Shown: positions 35,001-43,313, counted from the first letter of the stretch. The stretch: DNA of 64,000 bases from AAA164-E04 sp964342825 (GCA_964342825.1 CAYFHO010000004.1:1-64000); one strand, 5' to 3'. Numbers and translations: made by a program. The notes: a model not told the origin generated them from the letters alone.

Positions 35001-37080
35001 AGGGGAATATTTCAGCATCATACGGAATTTCCAAGGCAAGTGGTCCGGGCACTTCTAATGCCTCGAGGACTTCGAAATTACTGACCTCAGACTCAATTGT
35101 CGCGTCTGGAAAATTGGCTCGTACTTTCCAATACCATCTAGCCTGTTCAAATGGTCGTTCGGGCACCCACCGATTATCAGTCAAACCTTCTGCCCACACT
35201 GAAACTTCCGGATCGCCTTGTTTTGTGAAAAGCAAATCATAGGAATCAGCACCAGGCAGAGCAGTCCAAGTGAATTCATTTGGTGGTTGAGAAATGAGGT
35301 GTACAGACTCGTTGCTTGGTTTTAATAATTCAGGCGGGTCATTAGAAACGCCGTCTATAACTTCAAACTGCCACACAGGACTTGTTTCTTGGCCCCGTGT
35401 GGTATGGGCCACGACTTTCCAATACCACTTGCCCTCACCAAGGGGTTCTGAAGTTTCCCAACTGGGCGTTCTCAAATTTTCAGCAACCAATTGGTTTGCT
35501 GATGGGTCGTTGTAGGATAAATATATATCATACCAAGTAGCCGACACAACATTTGACCAATCGAAACGAGTTACCTGTTCGGACAATGGATATACATTTT
35601 TGTCTAAAGGAAAGGGTAAACCTTCAAGTAAATCCGGTAGTTCCCAAGGCATCGGAGGCCCAAGAAATCTTATATCGACACCAGAAAAACTCATAGGAAG
35701 GCTCATTATTGGAGATAGACCGTCACCCAGAGCAACTGTGAACGGTTCAGAATAACCAACTATTTGATTTGAATCATGGAGGAAAGCTGCCAGCATAAAA
35801 CTAGTAACCCCGGACAAGCCATCGAGTGAAACGTTACCAAGAAAAAGCCCCTTATCCAATATGGGAACTTTTTCTCCAACCAATTGACCATTTAACAAGC
35901 TCAATTGGACAAATGCTTCTTCAGGTCTAGCAGGTCTACCCTCAATAGTAATTAGGCCAAGTGTACCAAGATTACTCAGACTAAACGATCGTGGAGGCAT
36001 TCCATCATTTTCAGAATTTATGGTAAATTCACGAGTTTCTGATGTTCTGGTTCCTATCGAGTTGCTTGCCACAACATGCCAATACCACTTGCCAGATGCG
36101 ATTGGTTCATCTGGTCTCCAAACAGGTGTGGATACCCCTTCAGCTACTAAAGTTGCTACTGAATCTCCTTGCTTTGAAAAATAAACGTCATATCTGTCTG
36201 CTTCAGCGGATGCTTGCCACCGAAATTCCTGAGGAGTTTGACCAAAAGGGAATTCAGATTCATTTTCAGGCATCAAGAGCTGAAAATCCCCAGGGCCAGT
36301 TAACGTAGGAAAAGAGTCACGAGTAAGAACGATTTTTTGAGTCTGAGAAGGAACCCCATTGGTAATCCTTTCCTCAGTAATTGAGACTGGGCCTATTCCC
36401 TCCGCCAACAACCACTCTCTAACGGTGGTTCCTGATATGACCCCTAGCGGCCAACTCTCACGCCAATTACTGGTAATAACGACACGCAAAACCTCCACCA
36501 TTTCGTCATTTATGGAAACCATTTCCAAGCGTTCCCCTATTTCAGCGTGTCCATTTGACTGGCTGACAATCGTAATGAAACCTTGTTTCGATTGGTATCT
36601 CGAAAAGAAAGGGTATGTCGCACCACTCTGAAGGTTGTTAGGAACTAGGATTACTGGAGGAAAAGCTGTCTCCACCAAATCATATAACTGATAATCAGTT
36701 CCCAACCACCGGAATCCCTGTGGTGAAATATCAAATTCCATTTTGATCATTTCGCCACCTTGAACCGTTGTAATATTAACTAAATATTTATTTGGATCGA
36801 CCCCGCCAAAAGTCATTTTAATGGGGGTTTCACCATCTGAATTTAAAAAAGTACCTGAGAACTCAGCGGCATCCGCAGATATATCTGGAAAATAGTCAGT
36901 GAGCGAATAAGTTTCAGCCAATAGAGGTTTTGAAAAAGAGAAAGCAAACAGTAACAAGCAAGTTGCAAAACCATTTCGGAAATGGTCAAAAGAGCTGAAA
37001 CGAATATGAAGTCCTAATTGATGTAAGATCGCCGCCCTCCTGCCCCCGTTACCAGTTTGGCATTTGTCTGAGTTATTCAT
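29074..37080 (-). CDS. Giant secreted protein: FN3-like repeats, three FGE-like domains, alpha/beta-hydrolase
   Basis: 2,668 residues from ATG 37080 (a GTG at 37095 is in frame). A hydrophobic segment near residues 40-55 (TCLLLFAFSFSKPLLA) looks like a signal peptide after a long n-region. Order: a unique domain (60-265); five FN3-like repeats of ~90 residues (about 270-870) with the recurring YDVYFSKQGD and GKWYWKVVA patterns; two adjacent FGE/SUMF1-like domains (about 970-1205 and 1215-1450; GETEVTQAQWQ, SEAQWEYACRA, GNVWEWC, FRGGSWYD); a carboxypeptidase-regulatory-like domain (1455-1560); an alpha/beta-hydrolase with GRNVHLVAHSFGGLLARSY (nucleophile near 1985); two more regulatory-like domains (2200-2420); and a third FGE-like domain at the C-terminus. 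The FGE-like domains keep CRSA but lack the first catalytic Cys, so sulfatase maturation is unlikely. Probably a surface lipase/esterase with binding modules. Confidence 0.85.
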   Translation of the reverse strand: MNNSDKCQTGNGGRRAAILHQLGLHIRFSSFDHFRNGFATCLLLFAFSFSKPLLAETYSLTDYFPDISADAAEFSGTFLNSDGETPIKMTFGGVDPNKYLVNITTVQGGEMIKMEFDISPQGFRWLGTDYQLYDLVETAFPPVILVPNNLQSGATYPFFSRYQSKQGFITIVSQSNGHAEIGERLEMVSINDEMVEVLRVVITSNWRESWPLGVISGTTVREWLLAEGIGPVSITEERITNGVPSQTQKIVLTRDSFPTLTGPGDFQLLMPENESEFPFGQTPQEFRWQASAEADRYDVYFSKQGDSVATLVAEGVSTPVWRPDEPIASGKWYWHVVASNSIGTRTSETREFTINSENDGMPPRSFSLSNLGTLGLITIEGRPARPEEAFVQLSLLNGQLVGEKVPILDKGLFLGNVSLDGLSGVTSFMLAAFLHDSNQIVGYSEPFTVALGDGLSPIMSLPMSFSGVDIRFLGPPMPWELPDLLEGLPFPLDKNVYPLSEQVTRFDWSNVVSATWYDIYLSYNDPSANQLVAENLRTPSWETSEPLGEGKWYWKVVAHTTRGQETSPVWQFEVIDGVSNDPPELLKPSNESVHLISQPPNEFTWTALPGADSYDLLFTKQGDPEVSVWAEGLTDNRWVPERPFEQARWYWKVRANFPDATIESEVSNFEVLEALEVPGPLALEIPYDAEIFPFGFTPLDLRWLHSTNATRYEVLLGEKNNPDSLRVISKNLTNNHWRIQEDLEEGVWQWKVIAYNWIGERESSTREFHVVKKPHDFALQFPENEFSYSNGDFPNRFSWTSSLNATSYDVYLAKQGDNEAELVASGLKEPSWLVDRNITKGKWFWKIVARNVAGDTESNVWSFFAESDLTSIPDGPGNTPGQDFSFSVPVNILNSTDPQGGQVSISWFGVEGLRYRVQFKNSLQDSDWLSFENDDRIGSNAAQYVQLDFSESEYRFFRILAVGQEPKSISELDMSFLPIPAGKFMMGSSTEEEGRDSDEGPQTVVEISRPFWLGETEVTQAQWQTVMGTQPSSFTGDIQLPVEQVSWHDAMAYCEVLNEIYADRLPTGYHYTLPSEAQWEYACRATTETRFYFGDDVGEQEIAQYAWYESNSGSQTHPVGGKEPNSYGLFDMHGNVWEWCQDWIGPYSGGTLTDPLGIETGVSKVFRGGSWYDTAWSCRSAERDRRVPGFKSSNLGFRVAISSLPSGSPINIPELGLRLLPIRSGKFLMGSPVEESGRDSDEGPQTDVEISRPFWLGETEVTQAQWQTIMGVQPSAFGGDSRLPVEQVSWHDAVAFCQQLNQRYSNLVPAGYHFNLPTEAQWEYACRADTITRFYFGKDSDSHNLGQYAWYETNSDNRTQIVAGKLPNDWGLYDMYGNVWEWCRDWITPYAGGELIDPLGSMTGQSKVFRGGSWYDNAVSCRSAERDRRTPGFKSSNLGLRIALVPLAENLSTTIEGQTYVSGARVEFFDHNGISLGTTVTDDDGRYQFDLDQISEQGIRLALSGGELFDETFTGTLSALYFPPDDILNWNLTPVTTLVATMAMEHPDFQTAPFNTRNQMIREVADIPLIEQSEWFLLENEFFRGGDNLLNSIPLDPELNYETLIESIEREEFAQSWFEFFPYIQGGIIEASFGDTLLFGRDYAQTIDPLVSDESEGELQYELVSGPSGLTVDEAGNLLWPAENQQQPGSFPIKVKISNKNQGGAFVADGIVALKAAQVVAQGIIGPDGGSVYDDHLDYVLIVPQGAANPSTLFEIIVYYTDDRKLQVSYRTDRPLADESALVELNISNEVRLLSDTGPRALNKQHPRTAQVRSSDFDWVELDVFKGDYMSARVWLTNPLIGVNPWTPSHVKIKNRLPIGSPLFCPPDYELSLQEDAAVLEALQSWENIQSDEAFNEAQPVVFINGFTKGGGLPERDYWGESESNFLLQLQKIKNANGHYKYIVFNFRWRTNTRFDDAAADLGRAIGKIRNITGRNVHLVAHSFGGLLARSYLQNQANDYSYREDVEGLITMGTPHNGIFPSGAQQAINGENISFPKGFDGTAANLIGPLNLQLSGFQAGFSALPLFYINLMDSIYDDDLTTPGNLIYRLADLENNPLPVESKIIIGLKKESTGLTLFQVWGDGDGLISFEGQRFHPSLIDEQLAHSGINVSKDFPVIEKVIPEVAQTNTRADWSSRGYKHSSSLVTGSSRLNFIQSTLKGATPLQHEFFQEILDWIDNKPSAASPVEAIELSGRLVNAGSGHPIDSGGSVYLIEHGRIIDVTQINSQGQFKFNSIYLDLPGDLQLMLVADGFLDRTVSLQNLLINQVGNNQNQVEDLSLYSKNEQGVALVFQVNDAQNSSPVSDAIVRIYREDTLISPIFELVAGPDGKAESATLPNGSYSINISHPSFTSKELEIGVLHTRDGERKVLTIGMYKGISSPEMNMPIVIPSLDMKLVPIPADTFVMGSPNEEFGRWNDEGPLTTVTISRPFWMGETEVTQGQWQAVMGDNPSSFTGNDQLPVESVSWVDAMAFCRKLDELYGGALPSGYRYSLPTEAQWEYACRAGSQTQFFYGDDPSYSQLSQYAWYSGNSGSKTQPVGEKLPNRWELFDMLGNVLEWCADWYEHRYTGGSITDPQGPQFGSERVSRGGSWVNDPWGCRSADRFRRSPGYTQDRFGFRVAVINVSTQ
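32738..34172 (-). repeat. Tandem duplication of an FGE-like domain inside the giant gene
   Basis: Two ~700-base segments (about 34172-33475 and 33450-32738) encode adjacent FGE/SUMF1-like domains that match along their whole length: both have GRDSDEGPQT, EISRPFWLGETEVTQAQWQ, LPVEQVSWHDA, SKVFRGGSWYD and CRSAERDRR. The similarity also shows at DNA level, which suggests a fairly recent tandem duplication. The third copy at the C-terminus (about 29800-29077) is clearly more distant. Confidence 0.7.
34480..36280 (-). repeat. Five FN3-like repeats in the giant protein
   Basis: Five protein repeats of about 90 residues are encoded at roughly 36280-36010, 35600-35345, 35330-35070, 35030-34765 and 34750-34480. 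Each reads: hydrophobic strand, F-x-W, Ala-rich turn, Y-D-V-Y-(L/F), a variable loop, W, then G-(K/V)-W-(Y/F/Q)-W-K-V-x-A. The first is separated from the others by a ~130-residue insert. They are diverged at DNA level, so this is an old repeat array. Fold assignment (fibronectin III/Ig-like) rests on the pattern. Confidence 0.65.
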
Positions 37081-37281
37081 TTGATCACTAAACACTTGAC
37101 TACTTTACATTAATACTACATTCCAAAACAATAACTTAATATCAGATTCATTCATTCAACATGTTGGTATCATATTCTCTAACACCACGTTTAAACTTTT
37201 CCAAGATCGAGTAAAATAATTTAGATCTTTAAAACAACTTGAACTCATCCGTATCCGCAATCAATCTGAACGAAATAACAT

Positions 37282-38352
37282 ATGAAAAAGGAAGCGCTGA
37301 AATTTCTGGAAACATTGGTCAACACTCCGAGCCCCATAGGTCATGAAGTCAAAGGCCAACGGGTGTGGCTGGATTATGTCAAACCCTATGCCGATGAAAC
37401 ATGGAATGACGCCTACGGCAATACGGTGGCGGTATTGAACAAGGGTGGATCCCCCCGGATCATGCTGGCAGCCCACGCAGATGAGATCGCTTTGGCGGTC
37501 AATTATATTGATGAAAATGGTTTTATTTACGTGAGACGCATGGGGGGTGTGGATGCAACAGTTTCAAAAGCACAGCGCGTCGTCATCCATACTGCCAAGG
37601 GACCGGTAACAGGAGTGATCGGCAATGTAGCGCCTCACTTATCCAAAATGGATAACTCAGACAAAAAACCGCAAATTCATGATCTCTTTGTGGACATAGG
37701 AGTTTCATCCAAGGCTGAAGCCATGAAGTTGGTAAAGATTGGAAATCCCATCACGATTAACAACCATTTCGAGATGTTGAGAAACGATCTTGCGGTCGCG
37801 CGTGCCTTTGATAACCGAGTGGGAACTTTCGCCATCGCAGAGGCTCTCAAACTCATTCACAAAGATCGCAAGAAATTAAAGGCAGAAGTATGCGTGGTTT
37901 CCAATGTCATGGAAGAAGGAGGTTGTTTGGGTGCACGCCAAATTGCCTACTCCCTCAATCCGGATGTGGCCATTGTCACCGACGTGACTCATGCGACAGA
38001 CTACCCAACCGTAAACAAAGCCATGCACGGTGATGTCCAAATGGGTAAAGGTCCAAGCCTCACCCATGGAGGTCCCAACCACCCGGTAGTTGTGGAAAAG
38101 TTGGAACAGGTGGCCAGGAAGTTAAAGATAGACGTTCAACATGAAGCCGTTTCCAGCACCAGTGGAACGGACACTGATGTCATCTTCTGGACCCGAGGAG
38201 GCATTCCAAGTGCACTCATCAGTCTCCCCAATCGCTACATGCATTCACCTGTTGAAATGGTCAACCTCAAGGACCTCGAGAAGATCCCTCAAATCATGGC
38301 CGGGTTTGCCCTTTCTGTGAAAAAGGACGAAACTTTTAAAGTACGGTTGTAA
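37282..38352 (+). CDS. M42-family metallo-aminopeptidase
   Basis: 356 residues, full length for the M42 (glutamyl aminopeptidase/FrvX/TET) family. Cytoplasmic, probably a dodecameric peptidase with two metal ions. Ligand motifs are present in order: the start motif TPSPIGHE; LAAHADEIALAV (first His and following Asp); VARAFDNRVG (bridging Asp); VMEEGGCLGAR (catalytic Glu pair); IVTDVTHATD (Asp ligand); and RYMHSPVEMV (last His). No signal peptide is visible. It diverges from the giant gene with a ~200-base AT-rich spacer that should hold both promoters, and converges with the small lipoprotein gene. Some family members were once called endoglucanases; peptidase activity is the better supported reading. 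Confidence 0.92.
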   Translation: MKKEALKFLETLVNTPSPIGHEVKGQRVWLDYVKPYADETWNDAYGNTVAVLNKGGSPRIMLAAHADEIALAVNYIDENGFIYVRRMGGVDATVSKAQRVVIHTAKGPVTGVIGNVAPHLSKMDNSDKKPQIHDLFVDIGVSSKAEAMKLVKIGNPITINNHFEMLRNDLAVARAFDNRVGTFAIAEALKLIHKDRKKLKAEVCVVSNVMEEGGCLGARQIAYSLNPDVAIVTDVTHATDYPTVNKAMHGDVQMGKGPSLTHGGPNHPVVVEKLEQVARKLKIDVQHEAVSSTSGTDTDVIFWTRGGIPSALISLPNRYMHSPVEMVNLKDLEKIPQIMAGFALSVKKDETFKVRL

Positions 38353-38388
38353 ACCGCAAGATTTTTTGCAGAAGAGATAAGCTGTATC

Positions 38389-38769
38389 TCACTGGGATTG
38401 CTTGGGAACAATACTCACAACCCCTGTCTGGGAATCGTATTTTACCTCCATGCCGTAGGGAGCCTGCGGGACTTGTGCGAGAAAATCTGCTTCAACAAGT
38501 TCAGCCAGGTTTTTGGGGTTACGTCCTTCAATGATTTTGAACTCCTGCATGGCTTTGTTGACTTGAGCAAGTTCGATCGATTTGTTGGCGTATTTGTTTG
38601 CCTTGTTGACCGCCCCCAAGTAGTCGACAGGTGCGGTGAGAGGATTTCCATCATCGGACACTTGAGCAGCTTCATTCTCCTTTGATGCTTTGGCTTCTTC
38701 TTCCGATGAGCCGCACCCCGATAAGATGCAAACACAAAGGACCAGCAGGGCGTATTTAAAGGGTTCCAT
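38389..38769 (-). CDS. Small lipoprotein, last gene of the hldD-AsmA operon
   Basis: 126 residues. The N-terminus ALLVLCVCILSGCGSS is a lipoprotein signal with lipobox LSGC. A Lys/Glu-rich linker is followed by a ~75-residue domain: NKANKYANKSIELAQVNKAMQEF, split helix, then EGRNPKNLAELVEADFL and a hairpin VKYDSQTGVVSIVPK. The NPKNLAEL...L-Y/F pattern resembles the C-terminal part of pseudopilin-like or GspG-type proteins, but no pilin signal is present. It lies 18 bases after the AsmA-like gene and is probably co-transcribed. The function is unknown; a periplasmic, membrane-attached role in the envelope is inferred. Confidence 0.75.
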   Translation of the reverse strand: MEPFKYALLVLCVCILSGCGSSEEEAKASKENEAAQVSDDGNPLTAPVDYLGAVNKANKYANKSIELAQVNKAMQEFKIIEGRNPKNLAELVEADFLAQVPQAPYGMEVKYDSQTGVVSIVPKQSQ

Positions 38770-38787
38770 AGTTGTCGGTTTGGTTGC

Positions 38788-41700
38788 CTATTGATCTTCT
38801 TCAGCTCCACGCTTTCGGAAGTTGTTGAACAGTTTCAATGGATTCACCTGTTCCAGCACTCCGCCGGAGTCTTCTTCAACTTTCCCATCCTTATCAGCAT
38901 CAGATTTTTTGGAATCACCAGTGAGGAATCCACCCACATCTTTCAGCACATTTACCGCCCCTTCCCCAACGTTCAATGGAAGCCCGGCAGCCGACTTCAT
39001 CAACATTCCCGATAATACAAGTTTGTCGGTTTTGGTTTTAGGTGCGCCAATGGTTCCTTCCATTTTCACAAAATCCGGTAACTTCACAAATGGAGTATCC
39101 TTGGGTGCACCGGAAGGAATCAGGCTTGATTTCTTCGCAATGGAGCGTTCCAGATAAAAACCAACAGGCAAATTCAGAACGCTGTTAGTCAGCACATTAT
39201 CCAAAGGTATATCCCCTGCTGCTTGAACCTGGAACGCATCGGAAAGAACCTTGAATTCATTTAAGGCCAGTGTTTGTTTTTCCACTTTAAGGTTGGTTTC
39301 GATTCCATTGATGGGAGCTTTCAACAATTCTGGCAGGCGAAGCAGGGCTGTGATAGGAGTCATTAATAGTCTGACTTTGGGGCTGACCAATTCGATATTG
39401 GCATCCGAGTATTTGACCGACATTGAACCGTTCAGATTCTGCTGCAATGCGGGTTCCATGAGACCTGCGCCACTCCAATTGGCCTGACCAGAAAGCATGC
39501 CAGACACCTGTCCCTTTTTGCTTGGGTCAAGGGTATCGGCAAACGCCTGCAACGGAATTTGATCAGCTTGGAAAGCCAAAGCATAACCCCAATTGGGTTT
39601 GGTGAAATCCATGGCCAAATCGGCATTCAACGGTCCTTCATTGATGGTCATGCTGATCGGCTTTAGGGTTAATTTGTTGGTTTGCCAAAGCGCATGCGCC
39701 TTCAATGATTTGACGGACAAATCTCGAACAATCAGTTTGGCAATATCAAGTTTCACATCCAATTCCCCCATGGGGACCTCAAGGGGAGCTGGCTCGGGGG
39801 CCGGCTGTTGCGTAACCGTTTCAGAATCAGCACTTGCTTCGGTCTCCTCCTCACCGGAACCAGAAACTAAATCGTAATAAGAAGTCAGATCCATCGAAGG
39901 AGACTCGATGATTAAATTACCCTTGGAAGCCAGGGATGGAATCAGAGGCAACTGGCCGCTTAATTTTAAATTATTCCCCCCCTGAGTGGTGGGAGTCAGT
40001 TTCAATGAACTGGGCCGTATGTCCAGTTGCTGAGAATTCCAGCCTAAATCAAGATCCAGAGCCACTTCCAGATTCTTCATGGTATCTGTCTGGGGATCCT
40101 TGACCTGAAGGTTGGATAAACTGGTATTTCCTTTAAAGGTGCTTTGTCCCGCCATATCCAATTCGAGATTGGCTTTCATGTTCAGCGCAACTTCGGCGAG
40201 ATCTTCCGGATTGGCATAAGGACTTAAAAATGGGCTCAAGGCATAGCGATTGATGCCGGTTGATTGAACAGTGAAGGAACCTTTCATGTCCTTCATATCC
40301 AGATCACCTCGCAAACCGATTGATCCACCGTCATTAAAGTCCTCCTGGAATTCCAATTGAGTAGTCCCAAGATTAAACTGCTGCCCACGCATGGAACATT
40401 CGGAGCTCAGGCTAAGGGTGTAACGTTTGAAAGGCATTCCGGCAAAATCACCTGAATAATCCCTCAGGGTTGTATGAACCACACCGGATAACTCATCGTT
40501 TCGACTTTGAATCCGGGCAGAAAATTCTGCACCTCCCTCTTCAATAGCCAGACCGTCCACTGGAATAAATGGCTTGAGTAGGGCCAAATCGGCTTTTCCC
40601 TCGGCATTGACATTATAACCCACGTCACCCATCACATAAGAACCGGAGGTTTTGAATGAAGCCAGGGTTTGTCCACTTGAATTCAGCCATTCGCTTTCAA
40701 AACGATTGAGGATAAATCTGGAATAATCTTCGATCACCAACCCCATGGCCACGGTGGCAGAAGTGCCCGATTCCCGATGCTCCTCCCATTGCACGGTTGT
40801 GTCTTTAAATCCGCCATCGAAAGAAGCCTGCATGCGAGCGCCTGATTGTTGAACTTTGAGATTCAGGTCCCCAAACAAATGACCCGCACCAATCGAATTG
40901 GCGGTAAAATCCCTCCATTTACCAAGGTCAAATTCCGCAATGTTCAATTGAAACTCCGGCTCCTGAAAACTGTCAGATTGCCCACTCCAGTTGAAAGTAA
41001 TGGGCTGAGCCAGATTGCCGGTAATGCTCGGAGTCTGACCTTCGGCAACGGATACTCCAAGTTGTTGCAACACTAATTTCTCTCCATCGACATCGAAATT
41101 AAGAACCGTATCGAATTCTAAATTCAAAGGAGGAGTGGAGCTTTCACCCATTCCGAGAGAAAAACTGGAGCCCTGGACCTTGGCATCCATGGCAATCAGA
41201 TTGCCTCCATTACTGAGAGTCATCGTCAAGGAACCATTCATCAACGTTTCCTTGAAATCTATCCCGGCAAAAGCGCCCAGCAGATTCAGAAATTGCCGAT
41301 TCAAATCCTGGAAGGATGCCACAATGCGACCTTCCGATTTGGCGAAATCCAGAGGTCCTTTCAGTTGAATATTTCCAGCAGCCTGATTGTTCCTGGTTAA
41401 TTTCAACGAGATGTTATCAATGCTTCCGGGAACCATGGCCATTGCCACAGCGCCGGTAACACCCGTCATATCCGCGTAGCTACCGGAAGCTGATTCCACT
41501 TTCAGTTGCCCGTTAATACTCGATTTTTGAGGAAGCAGATCTTTGTTTAAGCCAAGTTCACCATCCAGCTTCAGTGAAAGCATTAATTGCGTTTCCTCAC
41601 CTTGAGCAGTCGATTGCACCACATTTGCCATGGCGTCGAGATTCAGAGCGCCATCCAATTCCTGACCAAGCCTGGCAATGTTTACATTGTTCAGGAGAAG

Positions 41701-42255
41701 TTCGATCTGGTTTTGCCCCCCGTCACTTATTTGCTTTCTGAGAATGACTTTCCCCTTTTCAACCGAGAGGTTGTTTAAGTCCAAAACCGGCAATGAAGCG
41801 CTGGGACTGGGTGGTAAACTTTCCAGCCACGATGAAAGGTTGCTGGTTCCATCTTCTGTTTCGATGATGGTCACCTGTGGATCCACCAATTTCAGTTGAT
41901 TGAGTTTGATGGTGCCGCCGATGATAGAAAACAAACTGTATTCAACCAATGCGCCTTTCGCAGAAACAAGCGTCTCACCATCGTTGGGTGTAAAAGTCAG
42001 GTCAGCCAGCTCAACTTTGGAAAAAGGACTGAGTGAGACATCAGAGACCTGAACCTTTGCCAGCATCGATTTCTCGATGGCAGGGAGCACGAAAGTGCGT
42101 ACGAAAAAGGAACTGCCAATGAAAAAATAGCCAACGATGAGCAGAGCAAGAAGGACGCCTGCCGATACTTTTAGTCGTTTTGGCCATGGACTGGGTTCCA
42201 ATTCTTCAAGTTCTTCTTCCGGTAACAAAGGTTCGTTTTTTAATGGGTCGGTCAT
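38788..42255 (-). CDS. AsmA-like inner-membrane-anchored envelope protein
   Basis: 1,155 residues. The N-terminus is a proline/glutamate-rich cytoplasmic tail, then one membrane segment (AGVLLALLIVGYFFIGSSFF, about 32-51) and a very long periplasmic part of amphipathic beta-strands, the plan of AsmA/TamB-type proteins that bridge the periplasm and are thought to carry phospholipid to the outer membrane. Family cues are VQVSDVSLSPFSKVELADLT near residue 70, AELVEYSLFSIIGG-like strands, and a C-terminal AsmA block with GMLSGQANWSGAGL and ALNEFKVLSDAFQVQAAGDI near 960-1060. It ends in a charged tail. It lies between hldD (35 bases) and the small lipoprotein gene (18 bases), an envelope operon. 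Confidence 0.85.
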   Translation of the reverse strand: MTDPLKNEPLLPEEELEELEPSPWPKRLKVSAGVLLALLIVGYFFIGSSFFVRTFVLPAIEKSMLAKVQVSDVSLSPFSKVELADLTFTPNDGETLVSAKGALVEYSLFSIIGGTIKLNQLKLVDPQVTIIETEDGTSNLSSWLESLPPSPSASLPVLDLNNLSVEKGKVILRKQISDGGQNQIELLLNNVNIARLGQELDGALNLDAMANVVQSTAQGEETQLMLSLKLDGELGLNKDLLPQKSSINGQLKVESASGSYADMTGVTGAVAMAMVPGSIDNISLKLTRNNQAAGNIQLKGPLDFAKSEGRIVASFQDLNRQFLNLLGAFAGIDFKETLMNGSLTMTLSNGGNLIAMDAKVQGSSFSLGMGESSTPPLNLEFDTVLNFDVDGEKLVLQQLGVSVAEGQTPSITGNLAQPITFNWSGQSDSFQEPEFQLNIAEFDLGKWRDFTANSIGAGHLFGDLNLKVQQSGARMQASFDGGFKDTTVQWEEHRESGTSATVAMGLVIEDYSRFILNRFESEWLNSSGQTLASFKTSGSYVMGDVGYNVNAEGKADLALLKPFIPVDGLAIEEGGAEFSARIQSRNDELSGVVHTTLRDYSGDFAGMPFKRYTLSLSSECSMRGQQFNLGTTQLEFQEDFNDGGSIGLRGDLDMKDMKGSFTVQSTGINRYALSPFLSPYANPEDLAEVALNMKANLELDMAGQSTFKGNTSLSNLQVKDPQTDTMKNLEVALDLDLGWNSQQLDIRPSSLKLTPTTQGGNNLKLSGQLPLIPSLASKGNLIIESPSMDLTSYYDLVSGSGEEETEASADSETVTQQPAPEPAPLEVPMGELDVKLDIAKLIVRDLSVKSLKAHALWQTNKLTLKPISMTINEGPLNADLAMDFTKPNWGYALAFQADQIPLQAFADTLDPSKKGQVSGMLSGQANWSGAGLMEPALQQNLNGSMSVKYSDANIELVSPKVRLLMTPITALLRLPELLKAPINGIETNLKVEKQTLALNEFKVLSDAFQVQAAGDIPLDNVLTNSVLNLPVGFYLERSIAKKSSLIPSGAPKDTPFVKLPDFVKMEGTIGAPKTKTDKLVLSGMLMKSAAGLPLNVGEGAVNVLKDVGGFLTGDSKKSDADKDGKVEEDSGGVLEQVNPLKLFNNFRKRGAEEDQ

Positions 42256-42290
42256 AATCTAACAATAAATGAGGTCAAATTTCGTATTCA

Positions 42291-43220
42291 CTACTGGTTT
42301 TCCCCCTCCAGCCACCTTACATAGTCTTGAATGCCTCGGTCCAGATTGAAAACAGGATCATATTTCAAATCCTTTCGAGCTTTGGAGATATCCGCTTCAG
42401 TGAAATTCTGATAGAAGGAATAAGGGTTCTCGAAATACTCGGGTTCCAGATGAGCAGACAGGGCTTTATTCAGTCCGGCAACAACATCATTGAATGAAGC
42501 CGCCTTGCCATAACCCACATTATAAATGCCAGAAACAGGTACGGCCAGAGCAGCCAAGGTGGCCTCAACCACATCCTTGACATAGACAAAGTCACGTTTT
42601 TGTTCACCATGCTCGAAAATTCGAGGTCGCTTACCCGCTTTCATTTGAGTGTAAAGCTGATAAATCATGCTGGCCATATGGTGTTTGTGGGCCTCCCTTG
42701 GTCCATAAACGTTGAAATACCTCATTCCCACCAAATTCCATGCTGGATGCTGACGTCGGTAATAATCAGCCAGGTGATCCATTTGGACCTTACTGAAAGC
42801 ATAGGCATTTTGGGGTGATAATTCACACGACTCTGCCATGACTGAGTCCATCTTTCCGTAAGATGCTGCAGACGAAGCATAAACAATGGGGGTTTGGTCT
42901 TTTTCCACCCATTGAAGCAAATTACGTAAACCCTCTACGTTGTCGTGGACCTGTTTGAATTGGTCCTGATCGGTTGTGTCGGTAATAGAGGCCAAGTGAA
43001 AAATGGCATCAAACGTCCCTTGGCGAAATCGACTACCAAAATCAACTTCAGCAACATTGCCTGCAATGCAATCGCCTTTGAAACCCTTGAGATTCCTGAA
43101 GTCCCCGGACCTAAAATCATCCATGACCACAATCCAGGCTTCAGGGTGCCTGTTTTGCAGTTCTAAAGCCAAGTTGGAGCCTATGAATCCTGCTCCGCCG
43201 GTGACCAAAACACTATGCAT
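42291..43220 (-). CDS. hldD: ADP-L-glycero-D-manno-heptose 6-epimerase
   Basis: 309 residues from ATG 43220, which places the Rossmann motif VTGGAGFIGSNLA at the N-terminus as in the family; the frame is open to 43274 but that stretch is not conserved in type. HldD converts ADP-D-glycero- to ADP-L-glycero-D-manno-heptose for the LPS inner core. Visible features: the SDR Ser and Tyr-x-x-x-Lys (YASSAASYG; AYAFSKVQMD), RYFNVYGPRE, the KRDFVYVKDV segment, and the HldD-typical end ENPYSFYQNFTEADISKARK. It is the first gene of a minus-strand operon with the AsmA-like gene and a lipoprotein gene. It implies an LPS-bearing outer membrane. Confidence 0.9.
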   Translation of the reverse strand: MHSVLVTGGAGFIGSNLALELQNRHPEAWIVVMDDFRSGDFRNLKGFKGDCIAGNVAEVDFGSRFRQGTFDAIFHLASITDTTDQDQFKQVHDNVEGLRNLLQWVEKDQTPIVYASSAASYGKMDSVMAESCELSPQNAYAFSKVQMDHLADYYRRQHPAWNLVGMRYFNVYGPREAHKHHMASMIYQLYTQMKAGKRPRIFEHGEQKRDFVYVKDVVEATLAALAVPVSGIYNVGYGKAASFNDVVAGLNKALSAHLEPEYFENPYSFYQNFTEADISKARKDLKYDPVFNLDRGIQDYVRWLEGENQ

Positions 43221-43313
43221 AAGATTCAAAGATGAACGCGCTTGGAACAAAGTGCAAGTCAAGGTTGAAAACACATTGCCATCGCACCTCGTAACACCTT
43301 AACCTATCCGGAC

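Noticed and set aside
29074..37080. Reading the FGE-like domains as the sulfatase-activating enzyme of the window
   Set aside because: Only one of the two FGE cysteine positions is present in each domain, so catalytic formylglycine generation is unlikely.
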